A DNA stretch of 64,000 nucleotides from Oegoconia quadripuncta (GCA_949316235.1 OX438741.1:23278324-23342323); one strand, 5' to 3'. Numbered from the stretch's first letter, positions 54,064-63,525 are shown. Made by a program: numbers and translations. Notes: generated by a model from the sequence alone, not told the origin.

Positions 54064-54105
54064 CTGAATATTAGCGAGTGTCACCAAATATCCCAAAACA
54101 TTCAT
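54064..54105 (-). CDS. Orphan secreted protein, exon 1 (signal peptide)
   Basis: ATG at 54105 followed by NVLGYLVTLANIQ, a short hydrophobic leader, then donor GTAGGA (54063-54058). 14 codons, phase 0, joining to exon 2 so that cleavage would fall near ANIQ-SFSG. The whole protein is 151 residues. The intron (53274-54063, 790 bp) contains a piggyBac-type MITE. Confidence 0.8.
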
Positions 54106-54176
54106 ATTGAACAACTTCCAGTGATGTGTTCAGTACGATATCTCCAAGAAATTTGGCTCTTTCTGCTACTTCCCAG

Positions 54177-54186
54177 TATTTATATA
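54177..54186 (-). promoter_or_regulatory. TATA box of the orphan secreted gene
   Basis: TATATAAATA on the minus strand, 72 bp upstream of the ATG. This predicts a start of transcription near 54147-54157 and a 5' UTR of about 45 nt. A strong TATA box fits tightly regulated, high-level or tissue-specific expression. Confidence 0.65.
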
Positions 54187-54189
54187 ATT

Positions 54190-55040
54190 GTTATTCGGCT
54201 TAAGCACGTTGACTAATTCTAATAAGTATCTACATCACATTTGTTATGTGCAAATGCTAATAAGTTCGCACAATCGTTCGTTATTAACATGACAATGTTG
54301 GCCATTTTGTGAACCATTACCTGCGATGAGTTGTTGAACGCTACTGAGATTCTCATGTCACTAAGTATTTGTATACACTTATTGTGCATTAATTCGAAAC
54401 ACTTATCAGTTAAATAAAATTACGTTTATTTTAAAGATGCGAATTTTACAACATTATTATAATTAGGTTGTGCGAATAATAGTGACTATTGATAAGGTAG
54501 GACATGTTGAGTGATAGATGTCTATTTGTTAACTTTGCGATATCTCCTTTTGTCGTTGGGTCACTAGTATCGGTGGCGAGCTCGCAACAATAACGTAAGT
54601 GCGCTGTACGCTGCTCGCACCAACTGAAAATTGATAAAAAATTCATCATATTTCTATTTGTGCCGTACATTTATTGTGTTGTGCTGTGACGCTCTTAATC
54701 AAATATAGTACGACCTATCTCTCCCAAAGATGACATCCCATAAAGTTACGAAAGGAGAGGTTCCAATTTCCAAAATTACAACAGCAAATTGTCATTTGCA
54801 GAGGTCTGACGATGACCTCCCTTATCAGCAGCATGTCAATTATCTTTACCCTTACCAGAAGTATAGGTATAGATGTGCCTATATATAAGAACTTGATGGA
54901 CTTTCTAGGGATGACTGAAAAAAGCCCGACGATAGTACGCTTGTGCCTCGGAAATTGGGACAGTTCTTGATATTTGACGCAAACTGCGTCGATACCCTTG
55001 TATGTTCCTATCTTCTAACTACAAGTATTAGAGCCGGTGG
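54190..55040. other. No gene recognised upstream of the orphan gene
   Basis: A 74-codon minus frame at 54446-54670 includes a less AT-rich block (GGTGCGAGCAGCGTACAGCG) behind an ATTTTCAG sequence, but has no family match or partner exon. Confidence 0.35.
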
Positions 55041-55044
55041 CGCT

Positions 55045-55185
55045 GCCGCCTCGGCAGAAAACGTCCAGCGGTGCAAATAAGCCGGCCTTACTGGATATCC
55101 CCTATTTGTGTCGTTGGAATTAGAAATACTTGTGCCGTGGCGTGGGTACCAGGTTCTTACGCTCTCTTTAGAGAATTATCTAAGT
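55045..55185 (+). mobile_element. LINE RT C-terminal fragment
   Basis: Plus frame AAASAENVQRCK, stop, AGLTGYPLFVSLELEILVPW then RGYQVLTL. This is the K-Y-xx-L-xx-YxFxPxxxExLGPW pattern found at the end of many LINE RT ORFs, with one stop. Confidence 0.6.
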
Positions 55186-55548
55186 GCATCGCAATAGCAG
55201 ATGGATGTCCATTAATTTAGACAAATAATCAGTCTGTCTTTGGAGCGAGGCATGCGGCCAACATTTTGGATGGGTTTCCACTAAGTAGAAACTTGGGGCA
55301 AGTGTTTTATTTGTGATGTTCTTGAAATTAGTTTTTATTAGATTCTCGCAATTACATACGGTAAGAAACAAAATATTTCTATTTCATCTTCCGAATCCCG
55401 AGGTAAAATCAAAAATAAAAATTTTGAAGTATAACATACTGCGAAAATGTTTATGTGAACTAAAAAAAAATAAACAATATTAAATATTTCCTTAATTTAC
55501 CAGAACAGTAGGTGTGCACGTTCATTTATTTAGTTCAGTTAGGTAGTG

Positions 55549-55820
55549 CGGTTAAGACGCGGTCTCCCAATTTGGGAAGTCCGGGTTCGATTCCAGGCAG
55601 GCCTTTTACCAATGAGTTTTTAAATTAAAAATTTAATTATTCATGTACTGCTGTACATTACATCCGACTGCTCTTAAACTGTGAAGGAAAACATCGTGAG
55701 GAAACCTACATGCCTGAGAAATAAAAATTCCAGGGCATGAAAATCCCCAACCTGCATTGGGCCAGCGTGTTGGACTGTGGCCCATACTCCCTCATTATGT
55801 GGGCTGTTTAGGGGCTGAGA
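55549..55820 (+). mobile_element. SINE family D, 5'-shortened copy
   Basis: GTGCGGTTAAGACGCGGTCT, box B AGTCCGGGTTCGATTCCAGG (55579-55598), AGGAAAACATCGTGAGGAAA, CATTGGGCCAGCGTGTTGGA and CTCATTATGTGGGCTGTTTA. Confidence 0.85.
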
Positions 55821-55824
55821 TGCT

Positions 55825-56925
55825 AAGGTAGTGCATGATCAATGAATAGGTAGATAATAGTAAATTATTGCACTGAACAGAAAGTAAGTTGTATGTTGAA
55901 AGTATGTAGGAAAAAATAATACAAGGTTCTAGGTTAAACAGAAATAGCTATACTGTCATCACATAATGTGATTTATAATAACACCAGTTCGAGAAAGTGC
56001 GGGCTCTAAAAACATAAACGCAAATTATAGATCCAGCAATGAGAGGTTCGTAAACTGCTTTTCTTATAACGAGAATGAACCATAGCCAAAATAGAGAACA
56101 CAAATGAATATTACAATTTTCACTGAAACCCGCCAAAGTCTTGCACCGTATTTTTTTTTTGAATTCACATTAGGAACATGCTATAGCTGCGTCGAACGAC
56201 CAGTGTGTTTGGACGGAGTGCCTACAAAACCAACACCTTTATTTATTTTGCTAGGCAATAGTGGATTTTCGTACTAACCACGGAATTAGAGCTTTGCTTT
56301 GTGAAGTTTGAGGAAATTATATAGCATAGTTAAAAGTAATACAGCTAAGTATTCCTGTTCATTTTTTTTATTTTCTTATCGTTCTAAAGCATTTTTGCAT
56401 AATCGGGTTTTAATCTTAATTACTTTATTTTTATTTAACCCTCTTCAGTGGTCTCGAAATTGTCTAATTTCGAAACACTTTTAGTGTAGTCCTAATGTGC
56501 ACGTTACTAGTTTGCATATTGTACAGCAAAAAATGCACAAGAAAATCTTCTGTCACGTTGTCCCCTAACTGAAAATCAATGAACATTATAAACACACTCG
56601 TAGATCGAAGTCGGTGATCGATTCTCCTTGCAAGCTAAATTGAACCATATTTCTCGTGCTCTATACAAAATTTTCAAGCGACTTACATTCTTTTCAAATT
56701 GTGGAAACAAAGAAAAATTTGCATTGGACAACAAAAAACCATTGCTATATTTACTTTTATTTTCTCAATACAATACTGCGATCATAACTTTTCAATATAG
56801 GGATCATAATGTGGTACTTTACTGCTTTCAGATCGATATTATGGACTCTCAAGTCTGAGTAGTATTGCCGTCCTTTTCTCACATCACATATAAGAATTAC
56901 TATATCCCTTTTCAACTGGTTTTAA
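55825..56925. other. No gene recognised; 3' side of the odorant receptor gene
   Basis: AATAAA on the minus strand at about 56758-56763 (GAGAAAATAAAAGTAAATAT) would suit a receptor transcript ending here. A minus TTTTCAG-TTAGGGGACAACGTG frame at about 56470-56575 was considered but does not look receptor-like. Confidence 0.4.
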
Positions 56926-56932
56926 GTTGAGA

Positions 56933-56977
56933 TCATGACCTGAGTATGGTTAGTTCAGTAAAGTTGAAAGTCCGATA
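56933..56977 (-). CDS. Odorant receptor, candidate last exon
   Basis: Acceptor GTGTGCAG (56985-56978) then 14 codons, YRTFNFTELTILRS, and stop. Phase 0 agrees with the preceding exon. Insect odorant receptors end soon after the conserved AGG...SL segment with a short exon of the type YSxFTxLR; this candidate has the right length and a similar end (ELTILRS). The best candidate I could find but weakly supported. Confidence 0.4.
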   Translation of the reverse strand, partial: YRTFNFTELTILRS

Positions 56978-57024
56978 CTGCACACTTTTTTCAGTGGTTG
57001 ACCAACGGAGTCAGTTCAAACAGT

Positions 57025-57085
57025 TTTTTTTATACGCAACGGGTTAGCACTTGACCTCAATCACTCCTGAGTCCTGATGTTATGT
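57025..57085 (+). mobile_element. Family C repeat fragment in the last receptor intron
   Basis: ATACGCAACGGGTTAGCACT then TGACCTCAATCACTCCTGAG and CCTGATGTTATG. Confidence 0.6.
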
Positions 57086-57372
57086 TTGATAATAATCTTG
57101 TAGGCACTCGTCGAAAGACATTCATAATTGAAGAACAATTAGATATGTTATGTTTCCAGGAACAAATTGTTCTAAATTTAAATTTAAAGAAAACATAAAA
57201 TGCCCGCGAAAGTCTTTGGCGGATTTCATTAAAAAGTTATTATGAGTATTCGTAAATTAGATCTCTTACGTTTCTTCGTTGTAGACTCGTATGTTTCGAG
57301 CCCGAACCCGAACGTATGCAATTTAAATCACCTTCCGCTCAGTGTAACAAATAATAATAAAACAACATTTAC

Positions 57373-57537
57373 GGTGGCATATGAGTCAAGGGAGAGGTCG
57401 TAGAGCCCCCCTGCGGTAAGCACGAGGGGACGGGAGGCGCGTACTGCGACCAGCATGAGGCGCCTGCGCACGCCATGAGCGTTCGCGATGCCGCGCTCCC
57501 ATCCCGAGTAGTACACTGCCTCGCGGATGCTCTCGCT
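57373..57537 (-). CDS. Odorant receptor, C-terminal signature exon
   Basis: Acceptor TGTGTAG (57544-57538), donor GTAAAT (57372-57367); 165 bp, phase 0 both sides, 55 residues. Reads SESIREAVYYSGWERGIANA, HGVRRRLMLVAVRASRPLVL, TAGGLYDLSLDSYAT. The pattern AxYxSxW....RRxLxxxxxRxxxPLxLTAGG...LSL is the C-terminal signature of insect odorant receptors, just before and in the seventh membrane segment. GC-rich relative to its introns. Confidence 0.92.
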
Positions 57538-57726
57538 CTACACAAATTTCATTTTGAAATAAGGTCTGTTTTTAACTCAGTGTGCTGTATAGTTTGATCA
57601 TCATTATCATGAACAATTTGAAATTCACTAAATACATTAATTGAATCTGTTATGCTAGTATACTGTCCTAACTTAAAAAGCTATACAACAAATAACATTT
57701 TTGTTTAATTTTGACTTTAAAAAAGT

Positions 57727-57792
57727 AACGCAAATTTATTTCATAAATAGTTTGGTAGTCTAACCAAACTATTTATGAAATAAATTTGCGTT
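57727..57792. repeat. Perfect inverted repeat: 30-bp arms, 6-bp loop, in a receptor intron
   Basis: 57727-57756 (AACGCAAATTTATTTCATAA, ATAGTTTGGT) and 57763-57792 are exact reverse complements; loop AGTCTA. It starts 44 bp downstream of the exon at 57836-57943, inside the intron. Confidence 0.97.
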
Positions 57793-57835
57793 GGTTCCCA
57801 AAGATTTATGTGGGGTATTTAATAAAACACCTGAC

Positions 57836-57943
57836 CTTAAATTTGATTTCTTCGCACCATCTACAGAGAACGTAGAAGGTAAACAAGTTGTAATTCAGGT
57901 AAAGGAAAGTCATGAGGAATTTGGTGAGGCTGACTCCGAACAT
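57836..57943 (-). CDS. Odorant receptor, sixth-membrane-segment exon
   Basis: Strong pyrimidine tract then TTTTAG (57949-57944), donor GTCAGG (57835-57830); 108 bp, 36 residues, phase 0. Reads MFGVSLTKFLMTFLYLNYNL, FTFYVLCRWCEEIKFK. It supplies the hydrophobic segment and the polar YCxxG/E-like loop that must precede SESIREAVYYSGW. An open frame on the plus strand over the same bases (57791-58021) is a shadow. Confidence 0.88.
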
Positions 57944-58079
57944 CTAAAATTAAAAAAAAAACATACAACTATTAATAATATATTTTGTTATTTAGAAAAA
58001 AAATTCATAAATAATGTATAATGTCCAATTCCTAACACATAAAAGTAATACAAGAATGTAGGAGTTTGGCACAACAAAA

Positions 58080-58175
58080 CAGATAGGGGCGACTTCACTA
58101 CATCATCCGCAACAATGAGGATGAGCAGACCTGCAAGAGGCACTTGAACCAAATTAAGAGGGTGGGATAACTGAT
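58080..58175 (+). other. Possible retroelement coding remnant in a receptor intron
   Basis: Plus frame YIIRNNEDEQTCKRHLNQIK then RVG and stop: the H-x-x-Q-x-K end is reminiscent of retroelement pol C-termini, but too short to assign. Confidence 0.25.
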
Positions 58176-58460
58176 ATATACTCTTTGTTTTGTTGACATA
58201 TGTCAGGTAAAAGAGTAATACGTGATATTATCTAACAAGAAGTATTTTCAATAATATTACGAAGATAACAAATTTGTAGCAAATTAAATTATTTGATTGT
58301 TTAGATCATCTTTCAAACTGTCTCTGTTACCTAAAGGTAACGAAATTATCACACTTGCACCTATATCTGAAGAAAACCGTACTTTCCATATAAACAACCC
58401 TACAGCGTGCAGAAACTATGACAGGAAATTCAACTATAACAGCTTAATTAGTAAATAATT

Positions 58461-58575
58461 TTGTACATACGCATAGGCGCCATCTAGGTAGCTCCAGACT
58501 AAGTAACTAAGCTTATATTATCCATAGATGGTTGATAAACTACACGAATACATATTTTTTTTTATATACAAATAT
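58461..58575 (-). mobile_element. SINE family A 3' fragment, head-on to the next copy
   Basis: CGCCATCTAGGTAGCTCCAG, AAGTAACTAAGCTTATATTA and GGTTGATAAACTACACGAAT: the 3' part in minus orientation. Confidence 0.75.
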
Positions 58576-58579
58576 TATT

Positions 58580-58840
58580 TTGTTTGGTGTAGTGGTTAGC
58601 AACTCTGACAGGTTGCGGGTTCGAATCACGCTAGGGGCATATGTTTGTGGGATGAATACGGACATGTGTACCCGAGTTATGTATGTTTTCATTTCTAATA
58701 AGTATTTATTTACAAAAAAAACATGTATTGTAGTATATCAACCATCTGGTAACCACAACATAAGCCTATAGTTGCTTACTGTGGAACTAGATGGCGCTGT
58801 GTGTATGTCTAAGGATATTATTATTATTGATAATAATAAA
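58580..58840 (+). mobile_element. SINE family A, plus copy ending 11 bp from a receptor splice donor
   Basis: GTTTGGTGTAGTGGTTAGCA, box B GGTTGCGGGTTCGAATCACG (58612-58631; a 14-bp segment of the head is missing), ACGGACATGTGTACCCGAGT, GTTGCTTACTGTGGAACTAG and an ATTATTATTGATAATAATAA tail. Confidence 0.9.
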
Positions 58841-58852
58841 ACAGAATGTTAC

Positions 58853-58952
58853 CGCTGTGACTTGATAACCAGCTAAACAGATGAGTGAGGTGCTGGCTAC
58901 TAGCTGACCCAACATCGGCATACTTAGAATTGATCTTAGTTCTAAAATATTC
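58853..58952 (-). CDS. Odorant receptor, middle exon (membrane segment)
   Basis: Acceptor ATTTCAG (58959-58953), donor GTAACA (58852-58847); 100 bp. One base completes a lysine, then NILELRSILSMPMLGQLVAS, TSLICLAGYQVTA. This is the usual receptor pattern of an inner loop leading into a serine- and leucine-rich membrane segment. Phases fit both neighbours. Confidence 0.88.
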
Positions 58953-59024
58953 CTGAAATATATGAATTTTTAATTGAAACTTCTAAATAAGTTGGTAAAC
59001 AAGGTGGATATGTAGACAAATTAC

Positions 59025-59121
59025 TTTAATAGGAACTTGTGCTGTTCCACTAAGACTCCCAATCTGTCGATGTATTGTTGTCTGAATGCCTCATTTAAAT
59101 ACAATGTTTGTTCATCGATAC
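59025..59121 (-). CDS. Odorant receptor, loop exon
   Basis: Acceptor TTTGCAG (59128-59122), donor GTAATT (59024-59019); 97 bp. Joined frame (G)IDEQTLYLNEAFRQQYIDRL then GVLVEQHKFLLK: the VEHHxFLLK-like cytoplasmic loop of insect odorant receptors. The next intron (to 58952) is only 72 bp. Confidence 0.9.
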
Positions 59122-59129
59122 CTGCAAAA

Positions 59130-59700
59130 AATTATGTATAAGTATTACAATGATTACAGATTCAAATTCAAAAATTAATTCTTCAATGTAGGATACAAAC
59201 ATTTCAACATTTCGGTATTGAAAGTCAACATGTTTTATAAACTATATAAGCTGATCTCGTCATAAGGTGACATCTTGTAGTTTTAAATATTCATTGGTAG
59301 ATGGAGAGGACTCCACCGACTCTTAAATTGTAGAGAGAGAGAGAGATGGAAATCAGTTTTCCATTTCAATTCAATAAATCACATCTGCTAGAAACACAAA
59401 AGATGAATAATCCGAAAGCTTTTGCAATATTTTGAAAAGCTTAGCGGTAGCTGCTCACAGACATCTTGATATCGAATATTTTTGTATGTGTTTCTGTAAT
59501 ATGCAAATAAACGCTTTATCTATCTATCTATCAATAAAAGCTGTAATTTAAAATTGTTTGCTCGTTTGGTGTATAATTATTGTAATATTTTTACTCCTGT
59601 ATTATATATACCTACTGAACATTATCGTTAAAAGGGCTTGATTTTTTTTAAATAAAATGCAACATCTGCCTCCTTTCGTGTAATTTTCAACCAACCGTAA
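59130..59700. other. Receptor intron with two microsatellites
   Basis: (AG)n at 59331-59346 and (TATC)n at 59517-59533; no exon or matched repeat. Confidence 0.5.
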
Positions 59701-59711
59701 AAGCAATTTAC

Positions 59712-59965
59712 CTTTAAAATGTACACTACAGTCATTCACAATCTTCTCAAAGCAGTCGGTCAGGATATCGAATTGACAAATCTGATGTAGCAGGTGGGAC
59801 TGCAATATCACATCGATAACAACCACGAAGTATGATGAGTAGTGGAACCCCAATAGAAAAATCACGTACGTGAAAGGATATCGAACTGGAGTTTTGTAGT
59901 CGTAAGGGACACGAAATGAACCCATCAAGTTGTATTCTATATCGTCCAGTAATGGAAACACGTAC
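59712..59965 (-). CDS. Odorant receptor, exon with membrane segments three and four
   Basis: Acceptor ATTTTAG (59972-59966), donor GTAAAT (59711-59706); 254 bp, 84 residues. Reads YVFPLLDDIEYNLMGSFRVP, YDYKTPVRYPFTYVIFLLGF, HYSSYFVVVIDVILQSHLLH, QICQFDILTDCFEKIVNDCS. The (P)YD..KTPVRYP..Y....hydrophobic..CQFDILTD..EKI order is the core of lepidopteran odorant receptors. Confidence 0.95.
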
Positions 59966-60568
59966 CTAAAATGATAAATGATATAAGTGAATTCTCAGCT
60001 TAAAGTGAAATACATTATTATTTCGGGAGAGGTAAAGTGAGGATCTTATAAAATTGACGATATGTAGTTGACATGAATTGGTAAATTGTGATTAACTCAG
60101 TAGAGTTCACAATAGTTACTATAGATACTTAAAATAAAATCAACATTTGAATTAGAGTTAGAACCACCGATAGCCGTGAGAGAATGGGAGCAGCAAGGCT
60201 AAAAGTTGTAAATACCACAACTTGGGGAAAACTTATTTAATTGTTACCCTTGGGTTACAGACAGTAAGGTCGACGACTATTTAAGGACCTCTCTGCCCAC
60301 CTGAGGAGTCTTCCGGACAGGGTTAGCTATCTCAAAGAGCCAATAAGCTTGGCCATACAAAGGGCAACAGTGCCAGCGTCCTCAGCACTTCGCCTTACTC
60401 AGACACGCTGGACGATACTTTTTTGGTTTTCCATAAGTAATTAGCCTTTTGTTGCGATGTCAAAATGCATTCGTCATAGCCCAGCCCTTTTCGGCTTCAC
60501 AGCCCAGTGATTTTTAGTTCTATTATTGAATAATTTAGTACCTAATTTTAATGTTTTAATTAACAGTA

Positions 60569-61031
60569 TACAGGGTGAAATTTATTTATTTAGCACTTTA
60601 TTGCATATAAGTATACACACACATACGTTGAAAAAACATAGGACAGAAATTACAATACACAAAAGGCGAGCTTATCTTTGTAACAGATTTCTTCCCGTAA
60701 ACCCTCGGAAGGAAAAACCAATTTAAAGTTTTTTATTGCAGACAAATTCGTGTAATTCCTGTAACCTAATTACTCCACTCCTGATTATGAATTACTTTTA
60801 ACCTGATTACTCCACTCCGATTACGAATAACTTTGCACTGGGAACCATATCCGAACTCAGCCGAAAATTGTTGCAGTTTCATACTAAAGATGGTTTCAGA
60901 AAGGTTTACTTTGTATGTATAATCGAAATTTTCTGATCGAATTCGACTATGGTTCCTTGGGGAATGTTGTTCGTAATCAAGAGTGGCGTCTCCAGTTAAT
61001 GGGAATTACACGAATTCATTTTCACCCTGTA
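60569..61031. mobile_element. DNA element, TACAGGGTGAAA ends, in a receptor intron, with nested LINE tail
   Basis: TACAGGGTGAAA (60569-60580) mirrors TTTCACCCTGTA (61020-61031); TA may be the target duplication. Second inner mirror: AATTCGTGTAATTCC (60746-60760) and GGAATTACACGAATT (61002-61016). A family K LINE tail in minus orientation (TTAGCACTTTATTGCATATA, AAAGGCGAGCTTATCTTTGT) interrupts the left end at about 60585-60740. Confidence 0.75.
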
Positions 61032-61217
61032 TTTTTAATACATTGTACATTCTTAAGCAAATAAAAGTGTATGTTTTAAGAGAAGATGTTGCTGATTCTC
61101 TCGACAACTAGATACTCAACCCTGTTGTAACCTGGTAAGTATATACCCAAAATATCAATAAGATCAATGCCGATATCAAATTCTACTTTGTCGGCTTCAC
61201 TTGTTATATTAATTTAC

Positions 61218-61381
61218 CAAATAGATAGCGCCCCAGTTGCTATGAGGACGATAACTTTAAAATACTTTTCGTTCATGTCTATCCAATAATTTAATAATTT
61301 CTTCCTTTGTGGTGTTGTTGTGTCGAAGTGTGGTGACTCCATAGACGTTGCCAATCTTTTGTAAAAATCTATATAATTCAT
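61218..61381 (-). CDS. Odorant receptor, exon 3
   Basis: Acceptor TGTTTCAG (61389-61382), donor GTAAAT (61217-61212); 164 bp, phase 0 in and phase 2 out. Reads MNYIDFYKRLATSMESPHFD, TTTPQRKKLLNYWIDMNEKY, FKVIVLIATGALSIW. The initial Met is internal: the frame continues from the upstream exon (YRNW-MNYIDFYKRL). The last residues begin the next membrane segment. Confidence 0.9.
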
Positions 61382-61830
61382 CTGAAACATAGAATCATTT
61401 ATCTATTAGTTCCTATAAATATTTTCACGTGATGTCGCCCGTAATAGGTACCTATACCGAAAATTAATCTACAGATTTATGTTATTTATTATAGAATTAC
61501 TCATAATTCACTCAACTTTATTTTGGGTAATAAAACAATAAGCTATCGCATAATTTAAATAGTATTATTAAATGATGTAGAATTATTGTGTGACGATAAA
61601 GTAAGTAGGTAAGTAATGTATCTGCTAATTGAGTCTAACAAACCGTTTTCAAGATTCAAGATCTAAAGTTGACGCTTGAGAATCTGTTGCATATTAAAAC
61701 AGTACCAAAAGAAATAGTATTGAGACAGAGACGCGATCTTAATCTCAAGATCGATTTATTGATACGCCCTGACTGTCGGTAGCGAGGCGGCTCGTGGCAA
61801 ATTTTTGAGGTTCTTTTAAGATTAACATTT

Positions 61831-62170
61831 ATAAAAAAGTGTTACATAGTTAGGTACATACATCTACATTTTACTGCTTAATAGAATGAAAAATTATGGG
61901 CCAGTAACCTTGTTTTAATTGTCCATTACCAAGCTTAAAGTAATATACGCGCACTACCTCATATGAAAGCTTTTCTATAACTATATTTATCATTGGTGGA
62001 GGTTGACACTTAGAAATAAGTGTTGCATAATTCGGTACATACATATCTACACCTACGTCTTAATTGTTAGAATGAAACATTATGAAATAGTAACCTAGTT
62101 GTAATTGTCCATTAATCGTAATATAGGAAAGCTGTCTTATACGAAATCTTTTCTATAACTAGATTTATCA
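61831..62170. repeat. Two ~160-bp diverged direct repeats in a receptor intron
   Basis: Unit 1 (61831-61993) and unit 2 (62014-62170) share AGTGTTRCATARTTMGGTAC, CATACATMTCTACA, TTGTCCATTA and TTTTCTATAACTAKATTTAT in the same order. They are clearly old. Confidence 0.75.
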
Positions 62171-62346
62171 AAAACTCCTCGGATTTACTTAATAATTATC
62201 TATTAATAATGTAAGTAAAAACTAAAGGGCGCAACTACTGCTTAATAAATTTTTACTATGAAACTTCTTCGAATTTCCAATAAGACTAGCGACTGAGGCT
62301 ATCCGGAAAGTTGATCAACATTATCAAAAGTAGACACTCATTAGAA

Positions 62347-62532
62347 GACCGATTGGTGTAGTGGATTGTGACCCTATCATCGAGAGCAACGGTTAAGGGT
62401 TCGAAATCCGCAAGGGTTTATTTATTCCCGAGTCATTGATGTTTATATAAATATTTATGTATATTTATCCGTTACCTAGTATCCATAGACAAGCTTTGCT
62501 TAGTTAGGGACTAGATGATTGGTGTAAGTATT
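62347..62532 (+). mobile_element. SINE family B, diverged plus copy
   Basis: CCGATTGGTGTAGTGGATTG, a damaged box B (GGGTTCGAAATCCGCAAGGG, 62396-62415), ATAAATATTTATGTATATTT, CCATAGACAAGCTTTGCTTA. Confidence 0.8.
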
Positions 62533-62597
62533 CGATGTATTAAAAAAAAGATTTACACAAGTACTCTAGACAGTCTAAAAACTAATGTATCCCTTAC

Positions 62598-62785
62598 CCA
62601 GTTCCTGTACCGAAAAAGATACATGAAGTGTATGACAGTCACGTTGATATTGTCTATGATGGCGTCAAGAGTCGTAGACAGGGTAAACAAGCACCAAATC
62701 TCGCTACTGATGCACAGTAGTATGATGGTCCTTACCATGATACGGTATACCGAGTATAACCAACCGTGATCAAATAATGACAAAC
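62598..62785 (-). CDS. Odorant receptor, exon 2 (first two membrane segments)
   Basis: Acceptor TTTTGCAG (62793-62786), donor GTAAGG (62597-62592); 188 bp. Reads (x)GLSLFDHGWLYSVYRIMVRT, IILLCISSEIWCLFTLSTTL, DAIIDNINVTVIHFMYLFRY, RNW. Typical receptor N-terminal half with two hydrophobic segments and a short loop. It starts one base into a codon, so an upstream exon with the start codon must exist; I could not find it between here and the window end. Exons 2 to last would give about 373 residues, and with 20-30 more this matches the usual size (about 400). Confidence 0.9.
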
Positions 62786-62874
62786 CTGCAAAATTAAAGA
62801 TCGCTAACACATCACATTAAAGATCACTAAACTCATATAATGCTTTGATGGTTGGTCTCCAGTGGCATTTTTGT

Positions 62875-63012
62875 ATCTACGAGTGTTTCTGTGCTTCGTA
62901 AGGCACGTGATATCGGTGGTTGTTATAAGAATACTAGAATAATAGAGAAAGATACTATAGAACAGAAACATATTAAGAAAGTGTTTTATAAAATATCAGA
63001 CTATTTAGATTA
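62875..63012 (+). mobile_element. Jockey/CR1-like LINE C-terminal fragment
   Basis: Plus frame with RIIEKDTIEQKHIKKVFYKI then SDYLDYKY, the RT ORF end also seen at 47100-47170. Confidence 0.6.
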
Positions 63013-63135
63013 TAAATACACTTTCTTGCACAACAGGAGAATATACATTTTACAAAACACAATACTGAAAAGAGTACAATTAGCGGCCTTGCCACTAAGA
63101 GCGATCTCTTCCAGGCAACCTTTGGTAGAAGTATA
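63013..63135 (-). mobile_element. Family K LINE tail, minus copy, abutting the previous fragment
   Basis: AAATACACTTTCTTGCACAA, GTACAATTAGCGGCCTTGCC, ACTAAGAGCGATCTCTTCCA: the reverse of the tail at 51795-51915. Confidence 0.65.
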
Positions 63136-63139
63136 ACTT

Positions 63140-63390
63140 TATAGAACAGGTAGGTTGTGCAAAATTCGGATGCAGATATGAAATAGCTACATAATTAATT
63201 ACTCATTTAATAAACAAAAATGAAAACCATACATTTATACATATATATTATATACATAAATAGCTATATATGTACATATAGATGGATACTACATACATAA
63301 CAAAAATCCCGATAAACATCCATGGACACAACCAGCTCGTTCGCATAACCAGGCTGTTTCACAATTTTATTAATAATGAAATATTATTAT
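63140..63390. other. No gene recognised
   Basis: AT-rich, TA-rich; no start-exon candidate for the receptor that fits phase 1 and a plausible N-terminus. Confidence 0.4.
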
Positions 63391-63394
63391 GCCT

Positions 63395-63525
63395 TTTTTA
63401 AAAAGAGCAACTCGAGCTTCTTGCTGGTTCTTCTCAGGGGAAAATTGCCTTTTGAACAAGCAGTAGGTTTAAAAATGTAAAATCTGACTATTTTATCTGC
63501 GTTTATGACTTTGACTTAGGAAAAA
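63395..63525 (+). mobile_element. LINE 3' tail, family J
   Basis: AGAGCAACTCGAGCTTCTTG, CTGGTTCTTCTCAGGGGAAA, TGCCTTTTGAACAAGCAGTA, AATGTAAAATCTGACTATTT. Confidence 0.7.

Noticed and set aside
56455..56575. Minus exon candidate after ATTTTCAG (LGDNVTEDFLVHFLLYNM) as the receptor's last exon
   Set aside because: Phase would fit but 34 residues of this composition do not resemble a receptor C-terminus; the 14-residue candidate at 56933 is better.
57791..58021. Plus-strand 76-codon frame (VPKDLCGVFNKTPDLKFDFF)
   Set aside because: It looked protein-like, but the minus strand holds a receptor exon with full splice signals and correct phases over 57836-57943.
62515..62769. Plus-strand 84-codon frame
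   Set aside because: Antisense of receptor exon 2; the minus strand has the acceptor, donor and membrane segments.
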